From Lachnospiraceae bacterium (GTDB lineage: Bacteria; Bacillota; Clostridia; Lachnospirales; Lachnospiraceae): a DNA stretch of 40,722 nucleotides. Below the pieces are notes generated by a model. That model saw only the letters and a list, made by a program, of their open reading frames with translations, did no database searches and was not told the DNA's origin. The translations under genes and the position numbers were made by a program. The stretch covers positions 1 to 40,722 of the forward strand of contig JAFUFL010000015.1 of NCBI GenBank assembly GCA_017469935.1, in the 5' to 3' direction. Of this stretch, positions 24,804-34,400 are shown one piece after another (position 1 is the first letter of the stretch; every line of letters starts with the position of its first letter).

Positions 24804-25683
24804 GGCGACGAAAACAACGAAACCGGACATTAAATTAAACTCATACGAGTCCCTTTTTGGTGACAGGCCTGATTATGGGGAAGCGACAGAGCTGCCCATT
24901 AAGGAGCTGCATGACTATAAGCAGCATCCATTCCGGGTCATTGACGATGAAGACATGCTGGAACTGGTCCAGAGCATCAAAGACAAAGGCATTCTTGTTC
25001 CGCTGACTGTCCGCCCTGTGCCGGAGGGAGACTATGAGATCATCTCCGGCCATAGGAGAAAGCATGCGGCTGAAATTGCCGGTCTCACAACGGTCCCCGC
25101 TATCATTAGGGATCTGTCCGATGAAGATGCGGTGGATATCATGATCTACAGCAATATCCAGCGCACCAATATTTTGCCCAGCGAGAAAGCAAATGCATAC
25201 CGTCTGCAGATGGAAATCATGAAGCACCAGGGAAAGAAGGGCTCTTCGACTCCGAACGAAGTGGGGAAGAAATATGGTGATAATGCGAGAAAAGTGCAGA
25301 GATTAGTACGACTCACATATCTGCTGCCGGAACTGCTGGAACTTGTGGATAGAAAGAAGCTGGCCGTGCATGCAGGCTATTGGATCAGCTTCCTTGGCGA
25401 CACAGAGCAGGAATGTGTTTTAAAAGCATATCAGCTCTATGGAAAGCTGCCGTCCGGCAGCGCCGCGCAGCATCTAAGGGAGCAGTATGAGGATCATGTG
25501 CTTACAAAGGACAAAATCGAGGAGCTGATACTCGGTGAGAGTCCCAGAAGAAGAGTGATTCTGAAGATGAGTCGGATCAACAGAATCTTTTCACCGGACT
25601 ATGATTCCGAGCAGATTGAGGAAATCATTTATCGACTCCTGGAACACTGGAGCGAAGAGAAGGGGCAGGAACAGTCAGAATAA
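24793..25683 (+). CDS. parB: ParB-family partition protein
   Basis: 296 residues. The N-terminal ParB/Spo0J domain has ELPIKELHDYKQHPFRVIDD, MLELVQSIKDKGILVPLTVR and ISGHRRKHAAEIAGLTTVPA, where GHRRKHA replaces the common GERRxRA CTP-binding box. YSNIQRTNILPSEKANAYRL follows, then a central helix-turn-helix region (KYGDNARKVQRLVRLTYLLP). ParB binds centromere-like sites and, with ParA, segregates the replicon. It overlaps parA, the hallmark of a par operon. The stop abuts the first ATG of repA. Confidence 0.9.
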   Translation: MAGKATKTTKPDIKLNSYESLFGDRPDYGEATELPIKELHDYKQHPFRVIDDEDMLELVQSIKDKGILVPLTVRPVPEGDYEIISGHRRKHAAEIAGLTTVPAIIRDLSDEDAVDIMIYSNIQRTNILPSEKANAYRLQMEIMKHQGKKGSSTPNEVGKKYGDNARKVQRLVRLTYLLPELLELVDRKKLAVHAGYWISFLGDTEQECVLKAYQLYGKLPSGSAAQHLREQYEDHVLTKDKIEELILGESPRRRVILKMSRINRIFSPDYDSEQIEEIIYRLLEHWSEEKGQEQSE

Positions 25684-25701
25684 ATGATGAAAGGTAATAC
25701 C

Positions 25702-26763
25702 ATGAGTCAGACAGCAGTATTTGATTATTATTACGGCATGCAGGCTGAGGCATACAGCTTTTATCGAATCCCGAAGGTTCTGTTTTCAGATCCTTTCTTC
25801 AAGAAAGTTTCCTGCGAAGCTAAGGTACTTTATGGCCTTATGTTGGACCGTATGTCCTTGTCTGTGAAGAATAAGTGGTTCGATGATCAGGGGCGCGTCT
25901 ACATCAATTTCACAATAGAAGATGCCTGTGAGCTGCTTGGCTGCTGCAGACAGACTGCTGTCAAGCTTATGGCGGAGCTGGATACACAGAAGGGTATAGG
26001 GCTGATTGAGAAGAAACGACTCGGCCTTGGGAAGGCAAATATCATTTATGTCAAGAACTTCCTGCTCAGGGAAGAAGGCTCTGAATGCCCTGAAAAGCAC
26101 TTAAATACACAGAAGTCCAAAAATCATACTTCTGGAAGTCCAAAAAACAGAATTCAGGAAGTCCAGAAATCAGACTTCAGGAAATCTAAGAATCATACTT
26201 CAAGAAGTTCAAAACCCATAACTCAAGAAGTCTATAAAACAGACGGAAATAATAATGATAAGAGTAATACTGATTCTAACGAGACGAAAGAGAATGAGAC
26301 AATCATATCTGATCTATCGATCCGGGACAGAAGGAAGAGATTCGGCGTGAAGGAATCGGTCAACTACTATGCATATCAGAGTTTGATCAAGGAAAACATT
26401 GATTACGACACATTATGCAGGACACATCCGGTTGAAAACGTAGAGGGAATCGTCTCATTGATGACAGATACCGTGTGTTCTTCGCGTCATGAAATCAGGA
26501 TCGGAGGAGATAATAAGCCTGCAGCTGTTGTAAAGAGCAGGCTTCTTGGGCTGGACTATTCACATATCGAATATGTAATGGAGTGCATGAACAAGAACAC
26601 TACAAAGATCCATGATATCAAGCAGTACCTGCTCACAGCTTTATACAACGCACCGACTACTATCGGACACTATTATTCGGCTGAGGCGAATTACGATCTG
26701 TACGGGGCAGTAAAAGTGCCCGAGGAAGAGAAAGAGGACGATGAATATGCGGCACCAAACTGA
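25702..26763 (+). CDS. repA: RepA_N-family replication initiator protein
   Basis: 353 residues from ATG 25702, which has AAAGGT 8 bases upstream; ATGs at 25684 and 25687 are alternatives. The N-terminal about 120 residues match the RepA_N DNA-binding domain: EAYSFYRIPKVLFSDPFFKK, SCEAKVLYGLMLDRMSLS, FTIEDACELLGCCRQTAVKL and KANIIYVKNF. The middle is a hydrophilic Ser/Asn/Lys stretch encoded by six 23-base DNA repeats. The C-terminal part (YYAYQSLIKENIDYDTLCRT; CMNKNTTKIHDIKQYLLTALY) is typical of initiators from Clostridia plasmids and conjugative elements. It follows parB directly, forming a par-rep operon on an element next to chromosomal lysS. Confidence 0.88.
   Translation: MSQTAVFDYYYGMQAEAYSFYRIPKVLFSDPFFKKVSCEAKVLYGLMLDRMSLSVKNKWFDDQGRVYINFTIEDACELLGCCRQTAVKLMAELDTQKGIGLIEKKRLGLGKANIIYVKNFLLREEGSECPEKHLNTQKSKNHTSGSPKNRIQEVQKSDFRKSKNHTSRSSKPITQEVYKTDGNNNDKSNTDSNETKENETIISDLSIRDRRKRFGVKESVNYYAYQSLIKENIDYDTLCRTHPVENVEGIVSLMTDTVCSSRHEIRIGGDNKPAAVVKSRLLGLDYSHIEYVMECMNKNTTKIHDIKQYLLTALYNAPTTIGHYYSAEANYDLYGAVKVPEEEKEDDEYAAPN
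26112..26249 (+). repeat. Six tandem 23-base iterons inside repA (candidate replication origin)
   Basis: Units begin at 26112, 26135, 26158, 26181, 26204 and 26227, a strict 23-base period. The first three begin GAAGTCCA and the rest are variants. Most units read GAAGTC at the start and ACTTC or near variants at the end, forming a small inverted repeat in each. Because 23 is not a multiple of three, the protein repeats only every third unit (KSKNHTS recurs 69 bases apart), so the repeat is kept at DNA level. Confidence 0.92.
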
Positions 26764-26814
26764 CCATGACAGTGATAACAGTAAGACTATTAAAGCAGGA
26801 GGAGACACAACAAG

Positions 26815-27291
26815 ATGAGCAAAGCAGAAGAAATGAAACTTGAAAGAAAAAAGAGAAAAGATGCCGTTGACAAAATGACTGCGGTTGTCTTTACAGAGAT
26901 TCAAAAACGGCTCAGAAAATGTCAGAACATAGTTGGCATAACGATCCAGACAGGACCCAATGGGCACCACCGGTATTTTACGGTCAGGCAGTATAAAGAA
27001 AAGGTGGCCATCAATATTTACAACGACGGCAATGTGGATGCCGTGCTGGAAGAAATGGTTTATGGAGAGGTCAGCATTCCGCTTATCCGGTATAAGGAAG
27101 TGAATGACATCGACGGTGCGATCATACAGCTGAAGGACTACGTATCGGTCTTTTTCAAGGCACTCCTCGAAGGAGGCATGCACGAGTTCCTTGCTTTCAT
27201 AAGCGGATGTGACATTGAAAGTGAATGGAAGGCAGCTTATGGCAGTTATATAGAGTACCTTGCAGAATGCAGAAGACATAGACGAACCTGA
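26815..27291 (+). CDS. Hypothetical protein of the par-rep operon
   Basis: 158 residues, not recognised. A lysine-rich N-terminal helix (EEMKLERKKRKDAVDKMTAV) is followed by a mixed alpha/beta segment with TIQTGPNGHHRYFTVRQYKE, NIYNDGNVDAVLEEMVYGEV and FLAFISGCDIESEWKAAYGS. No signal peptide or membrane segment. AGGAGGAGACACAACAAG lies before the ATG (GGAGG 12 bases upstream). It sits 51 bases after repA and probably belongs to the same transcript. Confidence 0.65.
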   Translation: MSKAEEMKLERKKRKDAVDKMTAVVFTEIQKRLRKCQNIVGITIQTGPNGHHRYFTVRQYKEKVAINIYNDGNVDAVLEEMVYGEVSIPLIRYKEVNDIDGAIIQLKDYVSVFFKALLEGGMHEFLAFISGCDIESEWKAAYGSYIEYLAECRRHRRT

Positions 27292-27321
27292 TGTATGACG
27301 GAAAGGAGGACAGAATCTCAT

Positions 27322-27489
27322 ATGCGTTCCCTGATTAAAACTTGTATTTTCACCATAATAGGAATCATTGTGGTTGGAGTATGTATAGAATGTTTTGGCG
27401 GAGCCATCGAAGTGGTTATAGAATTACTTCTGTATTTACTCTGCCTGGGATTTCTGGCTGCCGGCTTTATCTTCGGAGCACGGGTGTAG
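27322..27489 (+). CDS. Small membrane protein
   Basis: 55 residues from ATG 27322 (AAAGGAGG 12 bases upstream); an in-frame ATG at 27295 would add nine polar residues. Two hydrophobic stretches, TCIFTIIGIIVVGVCIECF and IELLLYLLCLGFLAAGFIF, make up nearly the whole protein. Last gene before a terminator-like hairpin at 27523-27551. No family recognised. Confidence 0.55.
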   Translation: MRSLIKTCIFTIIGIIVVGVCIECFGGAIEVVIELLLYLLCLGFLAAGFIFGARV

Positions 27490-27522
27490 ATGCACTCTGA
27501 TCATATAAACATTTCATCATAA

Positions 27523-27551
27523 GGCCGCCGGAGCATATGGATCCGGCGGCC
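27523..27551. terminator. Hairpin ending the par-rep operon
   Basis: GGCCGCCGGA (27523-27532) pairs perfectly with TCCGGCGGCC (27542-27551) across a 9-base loop. Downstream sequence is only mildly T-containing (CTATTC), so termination may be weak. Confidence 0.65.
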
Positions 27552-28320
27552 CTATTCAAATATCACGTCAGCAGATCTTATAAAAAAGATTATCCGCTAT
27601 ATCCAACATAAGACAAGAAAAATGGAGTAAGAAAAACACGTACTGAGATGAGACAGAGCATGGAACAAGAGAGTCCTGAGCTTGCCTCCTATTAATCGTC
27701 TTCCGAGCGAATCTAAGCCGCTCCTTTACATATAACGAGGAAACACAAGAATTACGGAACAAATAGAATCTTTCGTTTGAGTCAGAACGAGGGATACAAA
27801 AGACAACTTACGTATGGCACCGCTTAGCCGAATAATAGCGGCGTGATGCTCCAACGACATAAGGAGCCGAAACAAACCACAATGTGATTATTGCGCGCAC
27901 CGGCCCCGGTGAAAAAAGTGTAAGGATCGCATGGTGGGAGTCGCTGCAGGACTGACCATCCGCAGAGCTCGATGGGGCAACTAATTGCTGCCATTCAAAA
28001 CGGAAACACCCAGCCTTCTTTTTTTCACAACAAGCTTAGAGAATAACCAGTTTAGACAGCTTAAACACGGTTTAGTGTGAAAATAACCGGTGGTTGCGGA
28101 TTCAGAAAATAACCGTTTAAGGTCAGGTGTATTGTCAGGCATAAGCTGATCCGGTGGATTTTGCCGGAGAGTGAGGCCAGCGTGTACGCTATTGCAGGAT
28201 AAAACATGCAAGGGCGGCCCTGACGCGACAATTCATGAAAGACGTACCCGGTCTATAAAAGGGTGAGGGCATCTTAACAGTAATAGACAGACATATCGCA
28301 AGGAAAAAAGGGGGAGAAGT
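27552..28320. other. Non-coding stretch between the par-rep operon and the tyrosine recombinase
   Basis: About 770 bases without a convincing gene. It holds a CACCGG-CC-CCGGTG hairpin followed by AAAAAAG (near 27900-27920), a T8 run near 28017-28026, and three AATAACC repeats (28042, 28082, 28108). A TTCATG/TATAAA pair (28232-28237, 28254-28259, 16-base spacer) is a weak candidate promoter for the recombinase. The composition changes within the stretch. Attachment or regulatory sites for the recombinase are plausible here, but I see no decisive one. Confidence 0.5.
28042..28114 (+). repeat. Three AATAACC repeats upstream of the recombinase
   Basis: AATAACCAGTTT (28042), AATAACCGGTGG (28082) and AATAACCGTTTA (28108), all on the + strand, spaced 40 and 26 bases. 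They could be arm-type binding sites of the recombinase, or simply chance. Confidence 0.4.
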
Positions 28321-29313
28321 ATGCCCAGAAACAGGAACAGCCTGAAATATGAATTAAAAAGACTTGCTTTACAGAATACAGAAAACGAAAAGAACAACCG
28401 CACAAGAGTGATGTACAAGCGCTGCATCAATCAATTCACGGCTTGGGCAAAAGAGAGAAATTGTAAATATGTGGAAGACATCACAAAGGACATGATCCAG
28501 GAATACGAAGAATTCTTGGAAGAGCACCCAAAGTCCTATTCGGCGGCAACGATCCACACTTACCTGGCACCGATCTGTGTTGCTGCCGGTGTTCCGATGG
28601 AGGAAATCAGAAAGCCGAAGAGATTATCCGGAAATATTTCCCGCAGCCGACGTGCCAACAAGATACGCTTGAAGGAAAAGAATCTTCAGGGATTACAAGA
28701 GGAGAATAATCCAAAATATGCCCGCGTGGTAGCTCTTGAGAAAGCTGCGGGAATCCGACGGGCGGAGCTTGCAAAGCTGTGCGGGGAGGACCTGGACTTT
28801 CGTGACGGTGACTGCTTCATCGTTGTCCGGCGCGGTAAGGGCGGAAAAAGACAGGAGCAATATATACTTCCTCAAGACGTCGATATAGTACGCGCAATCT
28901 TCCAAAGTGTCGGAGCTGAAGAAAAAGTGTTCTCGAAAGAGGAGATGAACAACAAAATCGACTTTCACGGCATGAGAGCAGCGCATGCCAGAAGGTGCTA
29001 CGAGTATTATGTGGAGCGAATTGAAACAGATCAGAGTTTTGCATTTGACATGAGAATCAAATTGATGGAGCGCTGGCTTGAAGCGCATGAAACATTATGC
29101 TTTTCGGATAGAAGAACATGGTCACGGCAGAGGAGCCTTTTCGAGCAGGAAATGGATTATCGCCCTTATAAACTGCGCGGGGACAATCTGTCCAAAGCGT
29201 TGGCATCCGGATCACCGACAGAGTATAACCGCCTGGCGCTGATGTGCGTGTCGGTGCTGCATTTGTCTCACTGGAGGCTGGATGTTACGGTGACGAATTA
29301 TGTTGTGATGTGA
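28321..29313 (+). CDS. Tyrosine recombinase/integrase
   Basis: 330 residues. A SAM-like N-terminal DNA-binding domain (MYKRCINQFTAWAKE, ITKDMIQEYEEFLEE) precedes the catalytic domain. Active-site residues can be placed: Arg146 in AAGIRRAEL, Lys176 in RRGKGGKRQ, His216/Arg219 in DFHGMRAAHARR, His317 in LHLSHWRLDV and the nucleophile Tyr327 in TVTNYV. About 95 residues separate the H-x-x-R motif from the last histidine, longer than in most integrases. AAGGGGGAGAAG precedes the ATG. It probably mediates integration, excision or dimer resolution of the element carrying parA-parB-repA. Confidence 0.83.
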   Translation: MPRNRNSLKYELKRLALQNTENEKNNRTRVMYKRCINQFTAWAKERNCKYVEDITKDMIQEYEEFLEEHPKSYSAATIHTYLAPICVAAGVPMEEIRKPKRLSGNISRSRRANKIRLKEKNLQGLQEENNPKYARVVALEKAAGIRRAELAKLCGEDLDFRDGDCFIVVRRGKGGKRQEQYILPQDVDIVRAIFQSVGAEEKVFSKEEMNNKIDFHGMRAAHARRCYEYYVERIETDQSFAFDMRIKLMERWLEAHETLCFSDRRTWSRQRSLFEQEMDYRPYKLRGDNLSKALASGSPTEYNRLALMCVSVLHLSHWRLDVTVTNYVVM

Positions 29314-29645
29314 TAGATTAAGGAAGTATACAAAGAGAGGAGTAATGAAAACAGAACAAAAAATGCTACGGGGACCAATGCGTATGCGATAGTACCTACG
29401 CGTGCTTTCTTTTTGGCGTAATATTTGACGACATACTTGTTTACAGTGGGTTCTGTTGCAATCACTAATTGTTGGTGATGATCCAGAATCCCTTTGTTAT
29501 TCATGGCCCAAAACTCGGCCAAGTACCTTGAGCCGATAATCTTATCATGGAATACACTTCTATTTGGGGCTATAATGATAATGCCGAATTACGAATTTAT
29601 GGAGGACACTATGCCTCTAGGGTAGTGTAAAAGAAGGAGTCTGTA
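29314..29645. other. Gap between the recombinase and the defence-like cassette
   Basis: 332 bases. It holds a 15-codon reading frame from ATG 29345 with a very good ribosome site (AGAGAGGAG) that stops at 29392, a 27-codon frame from 29547 to 29630 without one, and a TATAAT at 29571-29576 lacking a good -35. On the minus strand a 68-codon frame (29504 down to 29298) would encode a polar start and one hydrophobic segment, without a ribosome site. None is convincing as a gene; the short frames look like remnants. Confidence 0.45.
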
Positions 29646-29697
29646 ATGGATGCGCATAAAGCCTTAATAACAAATATTTTTAATAATTCGACTTTTA
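29646..29697 (+). other. Displaced start of the GmrSD-type gene (+1 frameshift)
   Basis: ATG 29646 has AAGGAG 8 bases upstream and encodes MDAHKALITNIFNNSTF, the expected N-terminus of a DUF262 protein. The continuing frame VEVPFFQRSYVW starts at 29698, one base out of register, after a TTTTA run. Confidence 0.75.
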
Positions 29698-31365
29698 GTG
29701 GAAGTGCCGTTCTTCCAGCGCTCTTATGTTTGGAAAGAAGACTTGTGGGCGCGTCTTCTGGAAGACATGGAATATGTAGTTAAAGCGAGAAAACCACACT
29801 TTTTGGGATCCATCATTTTAAAAGAAGGCCGGAAGCCAGTCATCGGCGATAATTTTTCTGCCTGCAAAACAGTTGTTGATGGGCAGCAGCGACTTACTAC
29901 CTTTTTGATTTTCCTTAAGGTCCTTTGTATGAAGCTGAATCAAACGGTAATGTTTGATTATCAGTTCAGGATTATGGGGCAGTCTATTGCACTTCGGCAT
30001 GGGAAAAATGACATAGATGCTTTTGAAAAAGTTATGGCAACTACAAGTGCGGAGATGATAGAAAATCCCGCACCGGGCTCTAGGATAATCGAGGCATTCA
30101 ACTATTTTGTTAAGAATATTGTTGAAACAAAACTGGATATAATGACAATTCTCATGAATACTCAGTTTGTTCAAATTGACCTTGATGCAGATGAGGATGA
30201 ACAGCAGATTTTTGATACCATTAATTCTCTTGGAGTAAATTTGACTACATCGGAACTGCTGAAGAACTATTTCTTCAGTAGAGAAACGGTTAACGAATAC
30301 GAAAAACGCTGGGAAGCTGTATTTGAGAAGGATGAAGAGACCAGAACCTACTGGGATACAGAAATCGAAGCCGGACGAGTTAAAAGAGCTTTGATCGACA
30401 TCTTCTTTGACTCCTATTTTCAAATCTTTATTCAAGACAAGCAGTACAGTATATCAAATGAAGATAAGATCATGTATGCAAGGGTTGATAAGCTCGCACT
30501 TTCTTACCAGCACTTCATCAACAAATACTGCAAGGGGGATAAGAATAAAGTTCTTGGTCCAATGAAAGACTATGCATTTTGTTTTATGCAAACATTCAAA
30601 CCGGATTATTGTGCCCAGAATACCCCATCCAACTTTGGCATAGAGCGCCTCAACATTGTCATTTTCGGTTTGAAAACTACAACGCTGATTCCATACGTTC
30701 TGTATGTGGCAAAAAACGTATTTGATGAAAACGAGCGCAACAAGATTTATGGAATTCTTGAAAGTTATATAATGCGTCGCATTGTTATACATGCAACTAC
30801 AAAGAACTATAATAATTTGTTTATTTCATTGATTCTCAATACCGTGCTTGATGCTGACGGATTGATTGCACGTTTAAAGAGCAATAATGATGCAACAACG
30901 TTTATTCCCTCTGATGAGGAATTAAAGTCTGGATTTGAGAAATCGAAACTTGTGAATCTTCATTCCAGGGGAATAATCTATTTAATCGAAAGTAGAGAGC
31001 GCCCCGAGCATAGCTCAACAGCGTTGCTTGGCTTTGACAATTACAGCTTAGAGCATTTAATGCCAAAAAAATGGAGAAACAACTGGCCCGCATGTGCGAC
31101 GGAAGAAGAAGCAGCTAACAGAGACTCGATGCTTTTGACACTTGGAAACCTTGCAATTATTCCTCAATCTTTGAATGCTTCTATAAGGGATGCAAATTGG
31201 AAAATAAAAAAAGAAGGTAAGGGAAAGAAGCCCGGACTGGCTATCTGTGCAGCAGGACTAATAACGATGTACGATGTTTTACAGAAAGGTGATTGGACGG
31301 AAGATGATATTCAAGCCAGAGCAGAGACACTCTATAGTCAAGCAGCATCTATTTGGTCTCTCTAA
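29698..31365 (+). CDS. DUF262/DUF1524 (GmrSD-type) protein, 5' end frameshifted
   Basis: 555 residues in the main frame. The N-terminal DUF262 domain has VPFFQRSYVWKEDLWARLLE and the signature VVDGQQRLTTFLIFLKVL (DGQQR near residues 61-65), which in GmrS/BrxU-like proteins binds and hydrolyses nucleotide. A C-terminal DUF1524 region carries SLEHLMPKKWRNNWP near residue 450, an HNH-type nuclease motif; TLGNLAIIPQSLN follows as usual. Such proteins are type IV-like restriction enzymes against modified phage DNA or parts of larger defence systems. The ribosome site and first 17 codons lie one frame away (29646-29697). From GTG 29698 alone there is no ribosome site, so expression may be lost or need frameshifting. 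Confidence 0.82.
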   Translation: MEVPFFQRSYVWKEDLWARLLEDMEYVVKARKPHFLGSIILKEGRKPVIGDNFSACKTVVDGQQRLTTFLIFLKVLCMKLNQTVMFDYQFRIMGQSIALRHGKNDIDAFEKVMATTSAEMIENPAPGSRIIEAFNYFVKNIVETKLDIMTILMNTQFVQIDLDADEDEQQIFDTINSLGVNLTTSELLKNYFFSRETVNEYEKRWEAVFEKDEETRTYWDTEIEAGRVKRALIDIFFDSYFQIFIQDKQYSISNEDKIMYARVDKLALSYQHFINKYCKGDKNKVLGPMKDYAFCFMQTFKPDYCAQNTPSNFGIERLNIVIFGLKTTTLIPYVLYVAKNVFDENERNKIYGILESYIMRRIVIHATTKNYNNLFISLILNTVLDADGLIARLKSNNDATTFIPSDEELKSGFEKSKLVNLHSRGIIYLIESRERPEHSSTALLGFDNYSLEHLMPKKWRNNWPACATEEEAANRDSMLLTLGNLAIIPQSLNASIRDANWKIKKEGKGKKPGLAICAAGLITMYDVLQKGDWTEDDIQARAETLYSQAASIWSL

Positions 31366-31419
31366 GGCCTAAGAGACACGTGGCATTCTTGTTGATTATA
31401 CGGACACTGGGGGAAGAAG

Positions 31420-34400
31420 ATGGTAGTAAACGATTTGAAATTTTTTACGAACGAACCTGAGCGCGATTTGTATAGTCGCTTTTCTAAGATTCTTAAGAGC
31501 AACACACAGTTCTTTGATATACTTGTTGGATATTTCAGGACGAGTGGCTTTTTTAAGCTATACCCGGCAATGGAAGACGTCGAGAAAATTCGAATTCTTG
31601 TAGGCCTTAATGTCGATAAGAAGACAGTAGATATTATTGACATTGCAGATCAGCTTACTCTGAAGGAGGCACGTGAGAAGTTCGCGAAGGGTGTTGAAGA
31701 AGAATTTGAGAAAACAGAAACATCTTCGAAAGTGGAACAGGGTGTTTATAAATTCATTGAGTGGCTGAAGTCTGGCAAAATGGAAATGCGTATGTACGTG
31801 GATGCACCAATTCATGCAAAAGTGTACATTATGCGCAAAGATCAGAATAAGGCTGATTATTATGGAAGTGTTATCACCGGCTCCAGTAATTTTTCGGAAG
31901 CAGGTCTTCAAAATAACCTTGAATTCAATGTTGAGCTTAAGGACAGCGCTGATGTTAAATTTGCATTAGGACGCTTTGAAGAGCTTTGGAAAGACGGTAT
32001 TCCGATTCAAGACGCTTATGTTGATGCGATTGAAAAGAAAACCTGGCTAAGAAACGATATAACACCTTATGAAATATACCTAAAGACACTGTACGAATTC
32101 TTCCGTGAAGAGATAAATGCCGATAAAGATGTCTTGGCAAATAACCTCCTTCCCCCAGGGTATATGCAGCTGCAATACCAGCTCGATGCGGTGGTTCAAG
32201 CAAAAAAGGTGCTTCAGGCTTATAATGGCGTTTTTATTTCAGATGTCGTAGGTCTTGGAAAAACATATATCTGCGCTATGTTAGCGAAGAGTCTCGGCAA
32301 GGGCAAGAAGCTGATTATCTGTCCTCCGGTTCTGGTTTCCTACTGGGAAGAAGTCCTTTTGGAATTTGACGTGTCTGCAAAGGTTGTGTCATTGGGAAAA
32401 CTGGATAGCGTAATTGGCGGCAGAATTGATTACGAATATGTTTTTGTCGATGAAGCACATCGCTTCCGCAATGCCGGGACAGATAGTTTTAGCAAGCTGC
32501 ATGAAATCTGCTATGGGAAGAAGGTGGTCCTGGTTTCAGCAACTCCCATCAACAATTATACAAGCGACATTGAAAATCAGATATATCTGTTTCAGCCGAA
32601 GCATAATAGCAACATTGTTGGAGTAAAAAACCTTGAAGGTTTCTTCGCATCCCTTAACGGCAAGCTGAAGGGGCTTGAAAAAGGGTCGGCTGACTATATG
32701 GATCAGATTCGGAAAAACTCTGAGGAAATTCGCGATAGGTTGCTCCGGCACATCATGATCCGTAGAACAAGAACTGAGATTCAACAGTATTATCGTGATG
32801 ATCTCGAGCGTCAAGGGCTTACATTCCCTAAGCTTGGTGCTCCTGAGAAAATTATTTATGAATTTGATGAAGTAACAGATAGTATCTTTACAGAAACCAT
32901 TGCCGCCATCAAAGATTTTACTTATGCAAGATATAAGCCACTGACATATCTCAAGGATACAAAGCAGTTCGCACAACAACTGACCGCTCAGCATAACATG
33001 GGCGGATTTATGAAAGGAATTCTTGTAAAGCGGCTGGAAAGTAGTTTCTATGCGTTTCGTATGACGCTGTCAAGATTCATCGATTCTTATCAGCGATTTA
33101 TCGACATGCTCAATAACGTGGGTGAAGTCTGGATTAGTAAGAAAGTAAATGTATATGATCTTTTGGATGCGGGTGAAATAGACCAGCTTATGAAAATGGT
33201 AGAAGAGGAGAACGGATACCATTTTAAGAAGTCGGACTTTAAATCAAGTTTTATTATTGACTTGAATAAAGATTTGTCAAAACTAAAATATCTAAGGGAT
33301 TTATGGGAATCGATTACAATTGATCCCAAATTTGACACTTTTGTTGACGAACTTGAGAACAATAAAAAGCTCCTCGGAAATAAAAAGATCATATTCACAG
33401 AATCAAAAGAAACTGCTGAATACCTGGAGACTAAATTGCGCCCGATTTATGGTAAGCGGGTAGTCGCTTATTCCGGAATGAGCGGCGCAAAACTAAAAGC
33501 TGACATAGAGGATAGTTTTAATCCGAAGTATGCTAATAAAGAAAACGACAGGTACGATGTCCTTATCACTACAGATGTGCTGGCAGAGGGTATCAACCTG
33601 CATCGTTCGAATGCACTGATCAATTATGATCTGCCCTGGAACCCCACAAGGATAATGCAGCGTGTCGGCCGCATTAATCGTGTCGGGACAGAGCACCAGC
33701 AAATTTATGTTTTTAACTTTTTCCCAACAGCTCAGTCCAACAAACATATGCCACTAAAAGATCGTATTCTTGAGAAGCTTCAATCCTTCCATGATACGCT
33801 GGGAGAGGACTATAAATACTTATCCGATGAAGAAGTTGTGAGTTCACAGAAATTGTTCGAGGATCTGACTTCCAGCCTGGACCAGGAGGAAGAGAGTACC
33901 AGTCCGGAACTGGCATATTTGGCTGTGATCAGGCAAATCAGAGATAACGATAAGGCGTTATTTGAGCGGATCAAGAGACTTCCTAAGAAATCTAAGACCG
34001 GCAGATACAGTAATCGCGTTAAAAAAGCGGCAACAATCACATTTATCCGGAAGGGTGCCCTAAAGGACTTCTTTATTACCGGGGAAAAGACTGAGCAGAT
34101 ATCTTTTATGGATGCTGTCAGGTATTTGGAGTGCGAGCCGGATGAGCAGCGCATAAATGTGGGAACCAACTACTATAGTCACTATGATGCAAACAATGCA
34201 GCATTCGATGAAGCCTTAACTGAGGAAGACGTGATAGAAGTTGGAAAGGCGCCCCTTCGAGGCAATGATCTGAAAGTTGTCCGAATTCTACGCGCAATGA
34301 AAAATGAGCCTACTCTTACTGAAGATCAGGAAGAAGTACTTTCTAGATTGATTAAGGCATACGAAAACGGTGATATTCCGCAGAATATAACAAAGAATAT

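Noticed and set aside
26115-26205. Peptide repeat KSKNHTS in RepA as a protein-level repeat
   Set aside because: The copies are 69 bases apart, three times the 23-base DNA period; the peptide repeat is a by-product of the DNA iterons.
29298-29504. 68-codon minus-strand frame with a hydrophobic end after the recombinase
   Set aside because: No ribosome site; its hydrophobic part is the complement of an A-rich stretch and it overlaps the recombinase 3' end.
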